64,000 nt of DNA from Globisporangium splendens (Eukaryota; Oomycota; Peronosporomycetes; Pythiales; Pythiaceae), in the NCBI GenBank assembly GCA_006386115.1, contig VFIW01000001.1, forward strand, positions 124,001 through 188,000, read 5' to 3'. Positions within the stretch are counted from its first letter, which is position 1, and every line of letters begins with the position of its first letter. Below the pieces are notes generated by a model. It was not told the origin of the DNA, did no database searches, and saw only the letters and a program-made list of their open reading frames with translations. A program made the translations under genes and the position numbers. Below are positions 8,902 through 17,954 of the stretch, one piece after another.

Positions 8902-11900
8902 GTGCAGATGGGAAGCTTAGTCCCAGGAGCTCTTGGCAACAAGGCTCCGAGTGAGATGTTGGTATATAGCGCCGATGTGAAGGGCTATGAGAAGAAAATG
9001 ACGGTTCTTGTTGACTGCGGTGCGTCACAGAACTTCGTCTCTAAGTCAGCTCTGAAACAGAGTCTGCAAGCGTATGAGCGACTTGTCCACACTGGCAAGC
9101 GCGAGAAGATGATCGTACGTCTGGCCGATGGGTCGACAGTACACACTGAAGGAGTTCGAGTTGAACTCTCTTTCAGATTTTGCGACTTTGTCTGCAAAGA
9201 AACATTCGTAGTACTAGCGATGGGGTCGAAGTACGACCTCATCCTAGGAATGCCTTGGCTGGCGAAACATCAGCCTTGGATCGATTGGCGAGCACGCACA
9301 ATCGGGAGCTCCACCCCTTCCTCTGATGAAGAGCGAAGATTGCGGGAATATTTCCACGCTATGGATGTGAGCATTGAACACGCTGCGGCAGGGAGCCCAG
9401 CTGGAAGACACGCGGCGGCAGGTAGCCCCGCTTCAAGCGCACACGCTGCGGCAGAGAGCCCAGCAAGAAGATGCGCTGAGGCAGGTAGCCCAGCGAAGCG
9501 ATACACTGTGGCAGGTAGCCCAGTTTGTGCGGAAGCGCCAGAAAGTCCAGACGTGGACACTGGTGCGCAAGTGTGCGGCTCCAGAGCATCTGAGCCAGCC
9601 CCCGCAAGTGACAGCGACAGTACAGGCGTACACGCGTCAGCCAGCTCGTACCACCCTGACGGTGCAGTACTGGAGCTCAGAACCGCGAGGTCGCGTGTTC
9701 GCATCAACCGACGAGGGCGACGCAAGTTGTCAGCTCGCAAGAGAGACAGTGCATTGGCATCTGTTGCCGAGGAAACGGCCGCCTCGCACACGATTGCCCC
9801 ATCTCTCGACGCAGCTGCAGCTTCGCTGCGCGCCTTTGACAGGATCTCGGATCCGTCGATAGATCGCGCTCACGTTGACGTGGCACTCAGACGCGCAAAG
9901 CGCAGTCCGGAAGCAAACGCAACAGACGAAGTGTTCTTCGCTGAATTTGCGGCGCTCCATGGGCTGCCGAGTACCGTTGAGGCGATCGTATCCCTCGAAG
10001 AAATGAGCTTCGAGCTCTTTCTTACGGAGCTAGAGCGTGATCAGATCCGCGAGATCGTCGTTCCTACCGCGTTTACGCGTAGCGAACTGTGCACCTCGTC
10101 CACTGCGGATGAGAGTGTTTTGGAGTCAGACAAACAGAGGCGGTTTGCTGCTCAGGACTGGGACGCCGTGAAAGGCAGTCCATACTTTGACTTGTTGTGG
10201 GAGTTCAAAGATGTGTTCCCCGACAAAGTGCCAAGTGCCCTGCCCGTTGACCGTGGCGTACGGCACGAGATCGATCTCGAGCCCGGGAGCAAATATTGCG
10301 TGACCAGACAATGGCCGCTGCCCCGCGAGCAGGTTGAGGCTATCGACGAGTTCTTCGCGAAACGAGCCCTCGCCGGTCATGTGAGAGAAAGCAAGTCTCC
10401 ACATAGCTCACCCACGTTTTGTGTGCGGAAAGCGACTGGTGGCTGGCGCATTGTTCACGCTTTCAACAAGCTGAACGCCGCCACCATTCCGGCACAAACG
10501 CCGATCCCAAGAAAGGATGTCTTGATCGACTCCATGGGCGGCTCAACTGTGTTCTCAGCATTGGATCTGATGGATGGGTTCTATCAGATCCTCATGCGAG
10601 AGAGTGACGTTCCCTTGACGGCAGTAAGCACACCCAGCGGAATGCTGTGGGAGTGGCTCGTTATGCCGCAAGGTCTGAAGAATGCACCAGCGACGTTCAA
10701 TCGTCTGGTAACGCATCTTCTGCGTCCTCATCGTGCGTACGCACCGAGCTACTTCGATGACATCTTCGTACACAGACGTGCCGAAGGAGATCTCAGCGCC
10801 GTTGACGTGCACAAGAGACATTTGCGCTCAGTGTTGCAGTGCTTACGAGACAACAGTCTGTATTGCAACCTGAAGAAGTGCATCTTTGGCGCCTCAGAGA
10901 TTCCGATCCTGGGCTGCTATGTTGGCAAGGCTGGAGTCCGCGCGGACCCAGAGAAGATCAAGGCGATCGCCGACTGGCCGATCCCAAAGAACGTCAAGGA
11001 TTTGCGCAAGTGGCTTGGCTTGGCAAACTATTTGCACAAGTACAGCCACAACTATGCGGCGAGAGTCCGTCCACTCACGCATCTCTTGAAAAAGGATGTC
11101 GAATGGGACTGGACCAGCGATGTCATGAATGCATTCATTGACGTGAAGGAGTCGCTTGTTCGCGCTCCTGTCCTGGCGTTGCCGGACCACACGAAAGCTT
11201 TCAGTGTCGTGTGCGATGCCAGCGATTTTGCAATCGGCTGTGCGCTGATGCAGAAGGATGATGACGGCCATGAGCGCGTCGTATCATACCAAAGCAGACT
11301 GCTTAAAGCAGCTGAAAAGAACTATCCTGTGCACGACAAGGAGCTGCTTGCGATCAAGTACGCTCTCTTGAAGTTCAGGGTCCACCTTTTGGGTGCGACA
11401 CCGTTCGTTGTGTACACGGATCACGCGTCCTTGCGGACCGCGATTAATTCCCCCCATTTATCGCAGCGAATGGCGCGATGGCTTGCATTCTTCTCCGAGT
11501 TCAACTTTCGGGTCGAATACAAGCCGGGAAAGGAAAATGTTCTGGCGGACGCGCTTTCGCGCCGTCCAGATTACGAGTCGAGCGTTGACAACAGCGCCGA
11601 CGCTCTGTGTTCAGAGCGCGCTCCTGATCTCATGCATCTGAGCATCAGTCGAGTGCAAACAAAGCTCAAGGACAATATTCAGTCGCTTTATGCAAAGGAC
11701 GATGAATGTCGCTTGTTGATTGCTCACTTTGACGGCTCGTCGAAAGAGCCATTGCCTGCCAAACTCGAGTCAAAGCTTGCTCGGTTTAGTTATCACGACG
11801 GGTTATTGTGGCATCAACTGTCCAACTTCGATTACCCGCGTGTGTATGTACCGCATGACCAGGATCTGAAACTTTCGATCCTTCATGAGTTTCACGATGC

Positions 11901-13716
11901 GCCAGCGAGTGGGCATCTGGGGCGTGAAAAGACCTTCTTGCAAGTGTCCAATGTGTTTTGGTGGCCACACCAGTACAAATGGGTGGCCAATTATGTACGT
12001 TCATGCGAACAGTGCCAGCGCGTGAAGCCTGCGGGCAAGAACAAAGCGCCGCTGCATCCGCTGCCGATTCCGCAAGATTGCTGGAAGTCGGTCAGCATGG
12101 ATTTCGTCTTCGGTTTCCCGGAAGACAAGGCGCGCAACACAGGCGTCGTCGTGTTCGTCGACCGACTGAGCAAAATGGTGCATGTTGCACCTGTGCGCAA
12201 GCATGTCACTGCGCAAGAGACGGCGTGCCTATTTTTAGAGCACGTGTTCCGCTATCACGGCTTGCCCGAGTCTATTGTATCAGACCGGGACCCGCGTTTC
12301 ACCGCTGCCTTTTGGCGCGAACTCTTCCGCCTGCTCGGCACAGATCTGGCGATGTCCACTGCCGATCATCCCGAGACAGACGGGCAAACCGAGCGCGTAA
12401 ACCGTGTCGTCGAGGATATTCTTCGCAGCATCGCTGTCGATCATCCCCGCGACTGGAGCCGCTGGCTGCCGTACGCCGAGTTTGCTATAAATAGCAGCGA
12501 GCACGCCTCTACGGCCGTGACTCCGTTCTATTTTAACTCGCTGCGGCACCCGCGCGTACCCGCCACTCTGTTTGAGGGCGTCGAATATTCTGCGGTGGGA
12601 GGGCAACTCGCTGCGCTCGATGCGAGTGCGCGACCTCCGTCACCAGACGTGGCGTTAACCGCTCACGTGGACGCGCGCGATGCGCCACCTGTGCGGTCGC
12701 ACTTCGAATCTGTCACGGTCTTACCGGACGGCACGCGTTCCACATTTGGAGAGAAAAACACGGTACTGAGTTACGGTACTCGTGTCCCTATAGATCGATC
12801 TTCCACGGTACTGAGTTGCGGTACTCGTGTCCCTATAGATCGATCTTCCACGGTACTGAGTTACGGTACTCGTGTCCCTATAGATCGATCTCCCACGGTA
12901 CTGAGTTACGGTACTCGTGTCCCTATAGATCGATCTCCCACGGTACCGAGTTACGGTACTCGTGTCCCTATAGATCGATCTCCCACGGTACCGAGTTACG
13001 GTACTCATGCCAAAAATAGCCAGTCTCAGACAGAATCAGGCGACTGCTCGTGCGAGCGTCAGCCACGAAAGGGAGAGCGCGCGGTGTCACCCACCGGCGC
13101 AGAAATAGATCTCTCTGCAGCACGCGCTGCGAGAGCAACGAAAAAGCAAGACAAAGCCGTCGCGGCAGCGCGGCAATTTGTCGATGAGCGCGCAGCATTG
13201 TTGCGTCGCGTACGCGACCAACTAGCTGCTGCGCAAGACAAGCAGAAGCTCTACGCCGATAAATCGGGTAGAAAGAACAAACAAACGTTTTGTGTGGGTG
13301 ATAAAGTGCTATTGAGCATTAAAAACCTACCAAACGATGCAGTCACAACGCTCCCCAGCGGGAGTAAGTTGTTGCCACGATTCATCGGGCCGTACACTGT
13401 TGTGGAGAAGATTGGAGACTTGAATTACAAGCTCGATCTCCCAACGCGAATGGCAACGCACCCCGTGTTTTACGTGGGTTTGCTGAAACGCTACCATGAC
13501 GCTACTGCGGATTCTTATCCCAGTGCGGAGCACGTCGGTCTCATCAGGGGGCTCAGACGCCGCCCATCGAGACACGAGCGCGTTGTGCCTCTCCCAAAGC
13601 GTCTTCACTCGCGGAGCGTACCTCGCGTGGAAGTTCTTTCCGCGGACATGGTACTCCTCCAGCATCTGACGAGCTTCCTTCAGCTCCGTCTCAAGCGCCG
13701 TCACCCTCTGCTTTAA
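8902..13716 (+). CDS. pol: Element 2 pol: protease, RT, RNase H, integrase
   Basis: About 1600 codons, open upstream to the -1 shift site at 8821; the first codon here is a GTG, so entry by frameshift is expected. Protease: LVDCGASQNF, where Cys replaces the usual Thr/Ser after the catalytic Asp. A long repeat-rich linker follows (9380-9540). Reverse transcriptase: RQWPLPREQV, ALDLMDGFYQI and the catalytic SYFDDIF at about 10747-10764. RNase H: VCDASDFAIGCAL and TDHASLRT. Integrase: HDAPASGH ... CEQCQ zinc region, core SMDFVFG, VSDRDPRF, TDGQTERVN. A 45-bp tandem repeat (12762-13010) interrupts the region between the core and the GPY-like LLPRFIGPYTVV segment. The frame ends at 13714-13716, before the chromodomain, which is in the -1 frame. 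Confidence 0.93.
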   Translation: MQMGSLVPGALGNKAPSEMLVYSADVKGYEKKMTVLVDCGASQNFVSKSALKQSLQAYERLVHTGKREKMIVRLADGSTVHTEGVRVELSFRFCDFVCKETFVVLAMGSKYDLILGMPWLAKHQPWIDWRARTIGSSTPSSDEERRLREYFHAMDVSIEHAAAGSPAGRHAAAGSPASSAHAAAESPARRCAEAGSPAKRYTVAGSPVCAEAPESPDVDTGAQVCGSRASEPAPASDSDSTGVHASASSYHPDGAVLELRTARSRVRINRRGRRKLSARKRDSALASVAEETAASHTIAPSLDAAAASLRAFDRISDPSIDRAHVDVALRRAKRSPEANATDEVFFAEFAALHGLPSTVEAIVSLEEMSFELFLTELERDQIREIVVPTAFTRSELCTSSTADESVLESDKQRRFAAQDWDAVKGSPYFDLLWEFKDVFPDKVPSALPVDRGVRHEIDLEPGSKYCVTRQWPLPREQVEAIDEFFAKRALAGHVRESKSPHSSPTFCVRKATGGWRIVHAFNKLNAATIPAQTPIPRKDVLIDSMGGSTVFSALDLMDGFYQILMRESDVPLTAVSTPSGMLWEWLVMPQGLKNAPATFNRLVTHLLRPHRAYAPSYFDDIFVHRRAEGDLSAVDVHKRHLRSVLQCLRDNSLYCNLKKCIFGASEIPILGCYVGKAGVRADPEKIKAIADWPIPKNVKDLRKWLGLANYLHKYSHNYAARVRPLTHLLKKDVEWDWTSDVMNAFIDVKESLVRAPVLALPDHTKAFSVVCDASDFAIGCALMQKDDDGHERVVSYQSRLLKAAEKNYPVHDKELLAIKYALLKFRVHLLGATPFVVYTDHASLRTAINSPHLSQRMARWLAFFSEFNFRVEYKPGKENVLADALSRRPDYESSVDNSADALCSERAPDLMHLSISRVQTKLKDNIQSLYAKDDECRLLIAHFDGSSKEPLPAKLESKLARFSYHDGLLWHQLSNFDYPRVYVPHDQDLKLSILHEFHDAPASGHLGREKTFLQVSNVFWWPHQYKWVANYVRSCEQCQRVKPAGKNKAPLHPLPIPQDCWKSVSMDFVFGFPEDKARNTGVVVFVDRLSKMVHVAPVRKHVTAQETACLFLEHVFRYHGLPESIVSDRDPRFTAAFWRELFRLLGTDLAMSTADHPETDGQTERVNRVVEDILRSIAVDHPRDWSRWLPYAEFAINSSEHASTAVTPFYFNSLRHPRVPATLFEGVEYSAVGGQLAALDASARPPSPDVALTAHVDARDAPPVRSHFESVTVLPDGTRSTFGEKNTVLSYGTRVPIDRSSTVLSCGTRVPIDRSSTVLSYGTRVPIDRSPTVLSYGTRVPIDRSPTVPSYGTRVPIDRSPTVPSYGTHAKNSQSQTESGDCSCERQPRKGERAVSPTGAEIDLSAARAARATKKQDKAVAAARQFVDERAALLRRVRDQLAAAQDKQKLYADKSGRKNKQTFCVGDKVLLSIKNLPNDAVTTLPSGSKLLPRFIGPYTVVEKIGDLNYKLDLPTRMATHPVFYVGLLKRYHDATADSYPSAEHVGLIRGLRRRPSRHERVVPLPKRLHSRSVPRVEVLSADMVLLQHLTSFLQLRLKRRHPLL
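9380..9540 (+). repeat. AGSPA-type repeats in the protease-RT linker
   Basis: Five to six imperfect repeats of roughly 27-33 bp encode variants of HAAAGSPAGR (AAGSPA, AAESPA, EAGSPA, VAGSPV). They lie between the protease and the RT and are in frame. They are likely a flexible spacer that has expanded by slippage; element 1 has a Lys/Glu-rich linker here instead. Confidence 0.75.
12762..13010 (+). repeat. 45-bp minisatellite within pol
   Basis: Five full units and one decayed unit of 45 bp, each encoding TVLSYGTRVPIDRSS or a close variant (Y/C, L/P and S/P changes). The period is a multiple of three, so the pol frame is kept. It sits after the integrase catalytic core, where element 1 has no such repeat. 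Confidence 0.88.
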
Positions 13717-15154
13717 CAGCGAGGTCTCGTCCAGATATTGCTGGCGAAGGGCACGGACGTCTTGCTGTAGCGCCCCCAAAGACGATGCGTTCGCGTGAAC
13801 CATCTGAACCATCGCATCAGGTGCAACCACCGATGCTGAAGCGCGGTAGGGCGCCACCGGTCCCGCTGATTGATAAGCAGGGACAGCGCCACTACCATGT
13901 CGAGCGCCTGCTGCGTGTGCAGCGGCGCAAGGGGAACACCCACTACCTTGTGAAGTGGCGTGGGTACGATTTGTCGCAGAGCTCATGGGAGCCTGCTGAG
14001 CGCCTCCTCGAGGACGTTCCCGACATGGTCGCCGCTTTTGAGCGTGCGTTGATGGCGAGTGAGACTCGTCCATCTGTCGCTTGTTAATACCGAGACTCGT
14101 GCGAGCACGGTCATCACTCTTTGTTGCTTCGCGGTACTTTTGTACGCGCTGCACAGCGAATTGCATGCGCTGGCTACGTTGTGCCCCAGGATCGGTGGCC
14201 AATGTACGCGCAGCCCCAAAGCGTTTCACACCGGTTCTTGATGCCAAGAACGCGGTTTCGTATTGATCCTCGGTCTCACCTTCGTAAAGGATAACCGGGA
14301 TCGGGTGCACGCGCAGTGCCCCATCACGTCCTCGCAGATCGGCTTCGCGCCATCGTGCGAACTCGGAGTCATACCTCTCGAGTGGAACCCGCGCCCGTGC
14401 AAGTAAATTTGCCGGGGTTTTCGCTGTCGGCCATTCCTTTGGCGGCGGCATAACGGGAAGCGAAAAATGGACGGAACCTTTTGGTGGTGGTTCCAGTCCG
14501 GTCTCATTGTTGGTAATGATGACCTCCTCCTTCTCCCTTTCATTGACAGTCTTTGCGACGTCATTCTCTTCCTCCGTCCGATAAATCGAGACGTCTGCCG
14601 AGGGATTTCGCTCCAACTCGTGCAGTTCGGGGCTACCGCTCCCGTAACGCAGCTCCTCATACTCGACCCACTCGTCGATGGAGTCGCGCCTCACGGTGAT
14701 GCTTCCTCTTCCTCCCCTTCCTCGGGTGAGTACTCTTGGTAGTCGACTGCCGTGTCGTCATCGGCGTCGCTTGCCCTGCTCATCGGCTTGATGACAGGGA
14801 GATCGCCAAATTGCAGCTCACTGACACCGTCAGGAGCAGTCTTCGATTGAGTCGACTCGTCGTCGCTCATGCTCACGTCTTCCGTGGCAGACGTGACCGC
14901 AGCGCAGCGCGTTGTTTTGCGCTTGCCGCCTCGCGCTTCTCAGCGCCGAGCTTCTGCAGTCTTTGAACGAGTCCTTCTGCAGGACCGCTCGCGCTTCGGG
15001 CGATCTTTTCGCGCACCGATTTGTTCGTCGCCATCACGTGTGCGTTCACACTTGTGATGTTGCGATGCTTTTCGGAGAGATTTGCACGCGTGTTCGCAGT
15101 GCCTCTCCCGAAGAATTCTGACCACGACTTCGTGCGTCGTAGCGTGGCCACCAC
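13327..15154 (-). CDS. Antisense ORF of element 2, coiled-coil protein, frameshifted
   Basis: Opposite to gag-pol, beginning about 50-330 bp inside the 3' LTR. Three overlapping minus-strand frames follow one another: 15154-14873 (a basic segment with MATNKSVREK), 14870-14691 (acidic, EYSPEEGEEEEA), and 14694-13327 (455 codons from a GTG). The first two junctions look like indels in one former gene. The long part has a compact-looking region (PLERYDSEFARWREADL, HPIPVILYEGETEDQYETAF) and then a coiled coil of about 80 residues (LKQRVTALETELKEARQMLEE). About 1.1 kb of it is space not used by pol; the rest overlaps the chromodomain and linker antisense. It matches element 1's antisense ORF in place, orientation and coiled-coil end. 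No known family recognised. Confidence 0.5.
13785..14087 (+). CDS. pol: Element 2 chromodomain (displaced frame of pol)
   Basis: Encodes a chromodomain with the signature HYHVERLLRVQRRKG and YLVKWRGYDLSQSSWEP, close to the end of pol in element 1. It is in frame 0, one base back from the main pol frame (frame 1). Frame 0 is open upstream to about 13503 and reads as a Pro/Ser-rich linker, so the likeliest explanation is a 1-base deletion near the G run at 13547-13551. The ATG at 13785 is probably not a real start. It binds modified histones in related chromoviruses and guides integration. Confidence 0.8.
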   Translation: MRSREPSEPSHQVQPPMLKRGRAPPVPLIDKQGQRHYHVERLLRVQRRKGNTHYLVKWRGYDLSQSSWEPAERLLEDVPDMVAAFERALMASETRPSVAC

Positions 15155-15186
15155 TCTTTCGAAACCACTCCCGTGTTTCGCACTTT

Positions 15187-15199
15187 AGGTGGGGGGTGG
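15187..15199 (+). other. Polypurine tract of element 2
   Basis: The purine-rich run aggtggggggtgg ends exactly one base before the TGTAAC of the 3' LTR, the standard plus-strand priming site of LTR retrotransposons. Confidence 0.75.
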
Positions 15200-15747
15200 T
15201 GTAACGGGGTCACACGCTAAGTTGCACCGCAGCAACTTAGCTCAATCTGTTGGCATTGGACTAAGTCCGCATGCAACTAAAGTTTCCGTACTTAGCTACG
15301 AGAAACACCAAAGCAGCCGATCCATTAGGTTCGCCGCACTTACTCGAACCACAAAGGTAGCCAAGCTACTCTGATTAGAGGCCGGTCACAGACACGACTC
15401 TCATAGGCTAAAACTATATGCTTTTAGACCAATTGAATAACACGGCAATTCAGAGCCATTCACTTATGTCCACATTGAAATAAGCGGAGGTTCACTATGC
15501 TAGATAGTGAACTAAAGATAACTCAGGGTATCCTGCAAAGGGCAACCCCCAACAAATAAACAGTTCCATTTTTACCTCTGACTAAGTCTTTAGTTATTGA
15601 CGGTTACTCTATAGAGATCTATAGGTAACCGATCGTTGCACTGCAGGAAGCAGGCAACAGCTCTTGGAACAGAGTCCTTGAGAGAAGTCGTGCACACGCT
15701 TCCTCACACACGTACCGTGCTGCGTAACTCGGAAGTGTCCGGTTACA
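15200..15747 (+). repeat. 3' LTR of element 2
   Basis: 548-bp copy of 7062-7608, ending GGTTACA and followed by the duplicated aaatt (15748-15752). Confidence 0.95.
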
Positions 15748-16108
15748 AAATTGAACTTGAAGTCCCGTGGAAAATTCCCTGCAAAGTGATTGGCTACAGC
15801 CACTCACTTTAGGTGGCAGAGACACGTCGCTCTCATCACCAGTGTTGTTTCCCCAAGTAGGCACCATCATTCACATGTCTAGAGTACTGTTGTGCGTAAT
15901 CACGCCGAATCTCAATGATTGCGAGCGACCAACACTCAACTCAGACACAGATTGCTCTGACATCAGACGATGACGTCACCTGTGCATGTGGGGATCACTT
16001 TTATGTGTTTCACCCAATATCTTCGCGCCCACAATGCACTTCCACAAGGTGGTGTGTGACACACACAAAGAGCCACCTTGCATGTAATGGCAGCCTTAGC
16101 CCATTACA
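15748..16108 (-). repeat. 5' LTR of element 1, right fragment
   Basis: Continues the LTR broken at 7061; it is collinear with about 155-515 after the 5-bp duplication. It ends CCATTACA at 16108, i.e. TGTAATGG on the minus strand, the outer 5' edge of element 1. Confidence 0.93.
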
Positions 16109-16113
16109 CTCAC

Positions 16114-16430
16114 ATCGCAGGGAATTTTCCACAGGACTTCAAGTTTCCAGAAGACCCCCTAGGTTCAACCTCAGTGTACCCAAGGTTTTATATATCAGAT
16201 TCATAGGTTTTATTGTGCATGTTTAGGTTTTAGTTATAAAACCTGTAGGATCCCTTGGGGTTCATTTACAAGTAGCGACAGGAACCATAACTGCATTTAA
16301 TTCTGTTGCAAATTTTCCACCAAGCCCTCAAGTCTTCCTTCCTCCCTCCAAGTCGGGAGACGCTTCCCCTGGCACAAGCGTGTATGCCGTATTTGAGGGA
16401 CCGTTTGGAACTGCACCCTCTTACAACACC
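16114..16430 (+). mobile_element. Relic LTR and leader of the element 1 family, inverted
   Basis: A degenerate sequence in the opposite orientation to element 1. 16114-16300 matches the reverse complement of 2-180 (for example the ggttttatatatcagattcat stretch). 16300-16430 matches the 5' leader of element 1 just inside its LTR (the cctccaagtcgggaga segment). It starts directly at the edge of element 1, so element 1 seems to have landed inside an older member of its own family; the rest of the relic would lie left of position 1. Confidence 0.8.
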
Positions 16431-16497
16431 CGACTATCTGTCAATCGGAGACACCGTAGGAAGAACCCATCAGATTTGCATTTCAAACATTAAGATT

Positions 16498-17007
16498 TCA
16501 ATTCACTTCTCTCTTTGCACGCGATCGCGCATAGCTCTCTTCCTTCTTTTTGGACACAGCATCACCGCTGTTCCCTTCCTCCCACCTGCGCTTCCTCAAT
16601 GCATGTGTACGCCGTGTAACGGGCTCTCCCGCCACAAAGAACCCGTGTAATGGGAAGCCCATTGCAGAGAGCCGCATGTCATTGACCCCCGCCGCCTGCT
16701 GAAAATAATCATGTGACGCCGCGACACTCAAATGTGGTAAAACACCGCCCACAGCCTTACATTGCGAGCCTTTTGGCGGTAGTGAGGTTGGCTGCAGGTG
16801 AGAGAAGGTTATATACACAGTGACTTCCTTCGTCTTCAAATTTGAGAGAAACTCACAGATCAATGGATCCCGCAGCTTTTCTAATGTGGTGTTCACACAC
16901 AGCCAAGCGAAAAAGCGCGCTAAAACGCACACGTACCTGTACTTGGTAGCACGTGCGGTAGTATTCAGCACCTCCTGCACTCCTGCCTCCAGCTCGCTCG
17001 ACTCCAC
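16498..17007 (-). CDS. Hypothetical protein, possible recombinase-like N-terminus
   Basis: About 170 codons from a GTG, open a few codons further upstream without an ATG, so an upstream exon or a missing start is implied. The N-terminal 70 residues (RATKYRYVCVLARFFAWLC, LRDPLICEFLSNL) faintly resemble the helical core-binding domain of tyrosine recombinases found in Crypton elements. The C-terminal half is Lys/Arg-rich and shows no match. It lies next to retroelement debris and may be a fragment of another mobile element. Low certainty that it is a gene at all. Confidence 0.25.
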   Translation of the reverse strand: MESSELEAGVQEVLNTTARATKYRYVCVLARFFAWLCVNTTLEKLRDPLICEFLSNLKTKEVTVYITFSHLQPTSLPPKGSQCKAVGGVLPHLSVAASHDYFQQAAGVNDMRLSAMGFPLHGFFVAGEPVTRRTHALRKRRWEEGNSGDAVSKKKEESYARSRAKREVN

Positions 17008-17327
17008 TTTGATTTTGTGGACTTCTCAAGATGGCATCACTATTTAGAAACTAGATAGATATAGAAACCATATAGAAATTCGTCAACCAAATTGCACGAA
17101 GGAATCCATTTGTCTATGCATGTTGGACACATGCAACTTTGGCAGCAGCTTGGCTGCAGTATACTGGTACAGCCGTGGCTCCGAACAATTTCGTCAACTC
17201 CCAACAATCTACCAGACAGCCGCAAGCCAATGGCGTCCGGTGACCGCACAAAAAAGTGTACAGCATGAAGGTCGCAAACGCTACCGTCCTGGAAATAAAA
17301 GTGGATCAAGTACCCAATATTCTCATT

Positions 17328-17954
17328 TCACATCTCCTGCTTTACGCTTACATTGTCAACGTGTTGACGCTTTGTGCGCTGATTTGAAGTCGCCTTCAAG
17401 TAAAGCTTCGGTTTCTGGCTGCCCACTTTCGCTGTCAATTTCGCGATTACAGCGTCGTGGTCTTGAACTTTTGCACGCACTGCAGCGAGCTCTTGGATGA
17501 TCGCCTGTGGTATGGATATCGGGAACTGTTTCACCGTATTGGACGCTTTCATTTGTTTAAGCTCCTGTTGCAGACGCTGGTTGTCACTCAGAAGCCTTTC
17601 CGTTTCTTTTTGCAACTGAATGTTGTTGGCTCGAGTGGTCTTGACGTCTTTCCTCAAATTTTGGCATTCTCCTCGAAAGGTTCTGACATTGTTTTCCAGT
17701 TTGTTGTTTTCCTCTCGTAGACGGTCATTTTCGCTGATTGACTTCTCAAGTTGCATTTTGGTGCAGGCAAGCGATACCGTAGCGACTGGGCTCATTGGGA
17801 ATCTGAAAGCGCAAATCCAATCTGGTTCTTCGTCACAGGACGCTAGCTGTTTCTCCATCAATACCAGCTCTAGGGCAGCCCTACTTCTCGACAACGTGGC
17901 TCTGTACACGCGCGGCGTCTCGCCGAAACATAAACGAGATGGTAAATGTGGCAT
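17328..17954 (-). pseudogene. Family copy A: head motif plus coiled coil
   Basis: From ATG 17954, about 208 codons. Residues 45-60 carry the motif PDWICAFRFPM. Then a long coiled coil (about residues 62-140: EKSISENDRLREENNKLENN, LLSDNQRLQQELKQM) and a basic C-terminus follow. Copies B-F between here and 36.5 kb share the W-x3-[FY]-x-F-[PA]-[ML] motif preceded by an LxL strand. The N-terminal head expected before the motif is missing or out of frame (traces at 17978-18190), so this is a fragment or a gene with undetected upstream exons. I do not recognise the family. A beta head followed by a coiled coil recalls the XRCC4/XLF/SAS-6 architecture, but that is only an architectural analogy. Confidence 0.45.

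Larger units (their letters stand above)
7062..15747 (+). mobile_element. Element 2: Ty3/gypsy chromovirus inserted in element 1
   Basis: Complete 8.7-kb LTR retrotransposon. It has a 547-bp 5' LTR, a primer-binding site, gag, protease-RT-RNase H-integrase, a chromodomain, an antisense ORF, a polypurine tract and a 548-bp 3' LTR. The LTR ends are the inverted pair TGTAAC/GTTACA. It is flanked by the perfect 5-bp duplication aaatt (7057-7061 and 15748-15752); removing it restores an LTR collinear with 2-515. By my count the LTRs differ by seven substitutions and one 1-bp indel, so the insertion is recent and younger than element 1. A frameshift in gag (7870-7935) and another near 13550 before the chromodomain make the copy probably defective. 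Confidence 0.95.
2..16108 (-). mobile_element. Element 1: Ty3/gypsy chromovirus, interrupted by element 2
   Basis: LTR retrotransposon of the chromodomain-bearing Ty3/gypsy group, read on the minus strand. The order is 5' LTR (15748-16108 plus 6903-7061), gag, protease, reverse transcriptase, RNase H, integrase, chromodomain, antisense ORF, 3' LTR (2-515). The LTRs begin TGTAATGG and end TTTCA on the minus strand. Its right flank is ctcac; only the last c of the matching duplication (position 1) is inside the window. The two LTRs differ at roughly 20 sites by my reading, more than those of element 2, which fits element 2 having inserted later. Pol has a frameshift near 3725, so this copy is probably not autonomous. 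No TGG-type primer-binding site is visible after the 5' LTR. Confidence 0.93.

Noticed and set aside
12721..13008. Repeat array at 12.76-13.01 kb considered as a CRISPR-like array
   Set aside because: Units are directly adjacent, with no spacers, and lie in frame within pol of a eukaryotic retroelement.
13500..13560. Frame change before the chromodomain of element 2 considered as a programmed -1 shift
   Set aside because: The direction is -1, but I see only a G run and no X_XXY_YYZ heptamer with a hairpin; element 1 has its chromodomain in the main pol frame. A deletion is simpler.
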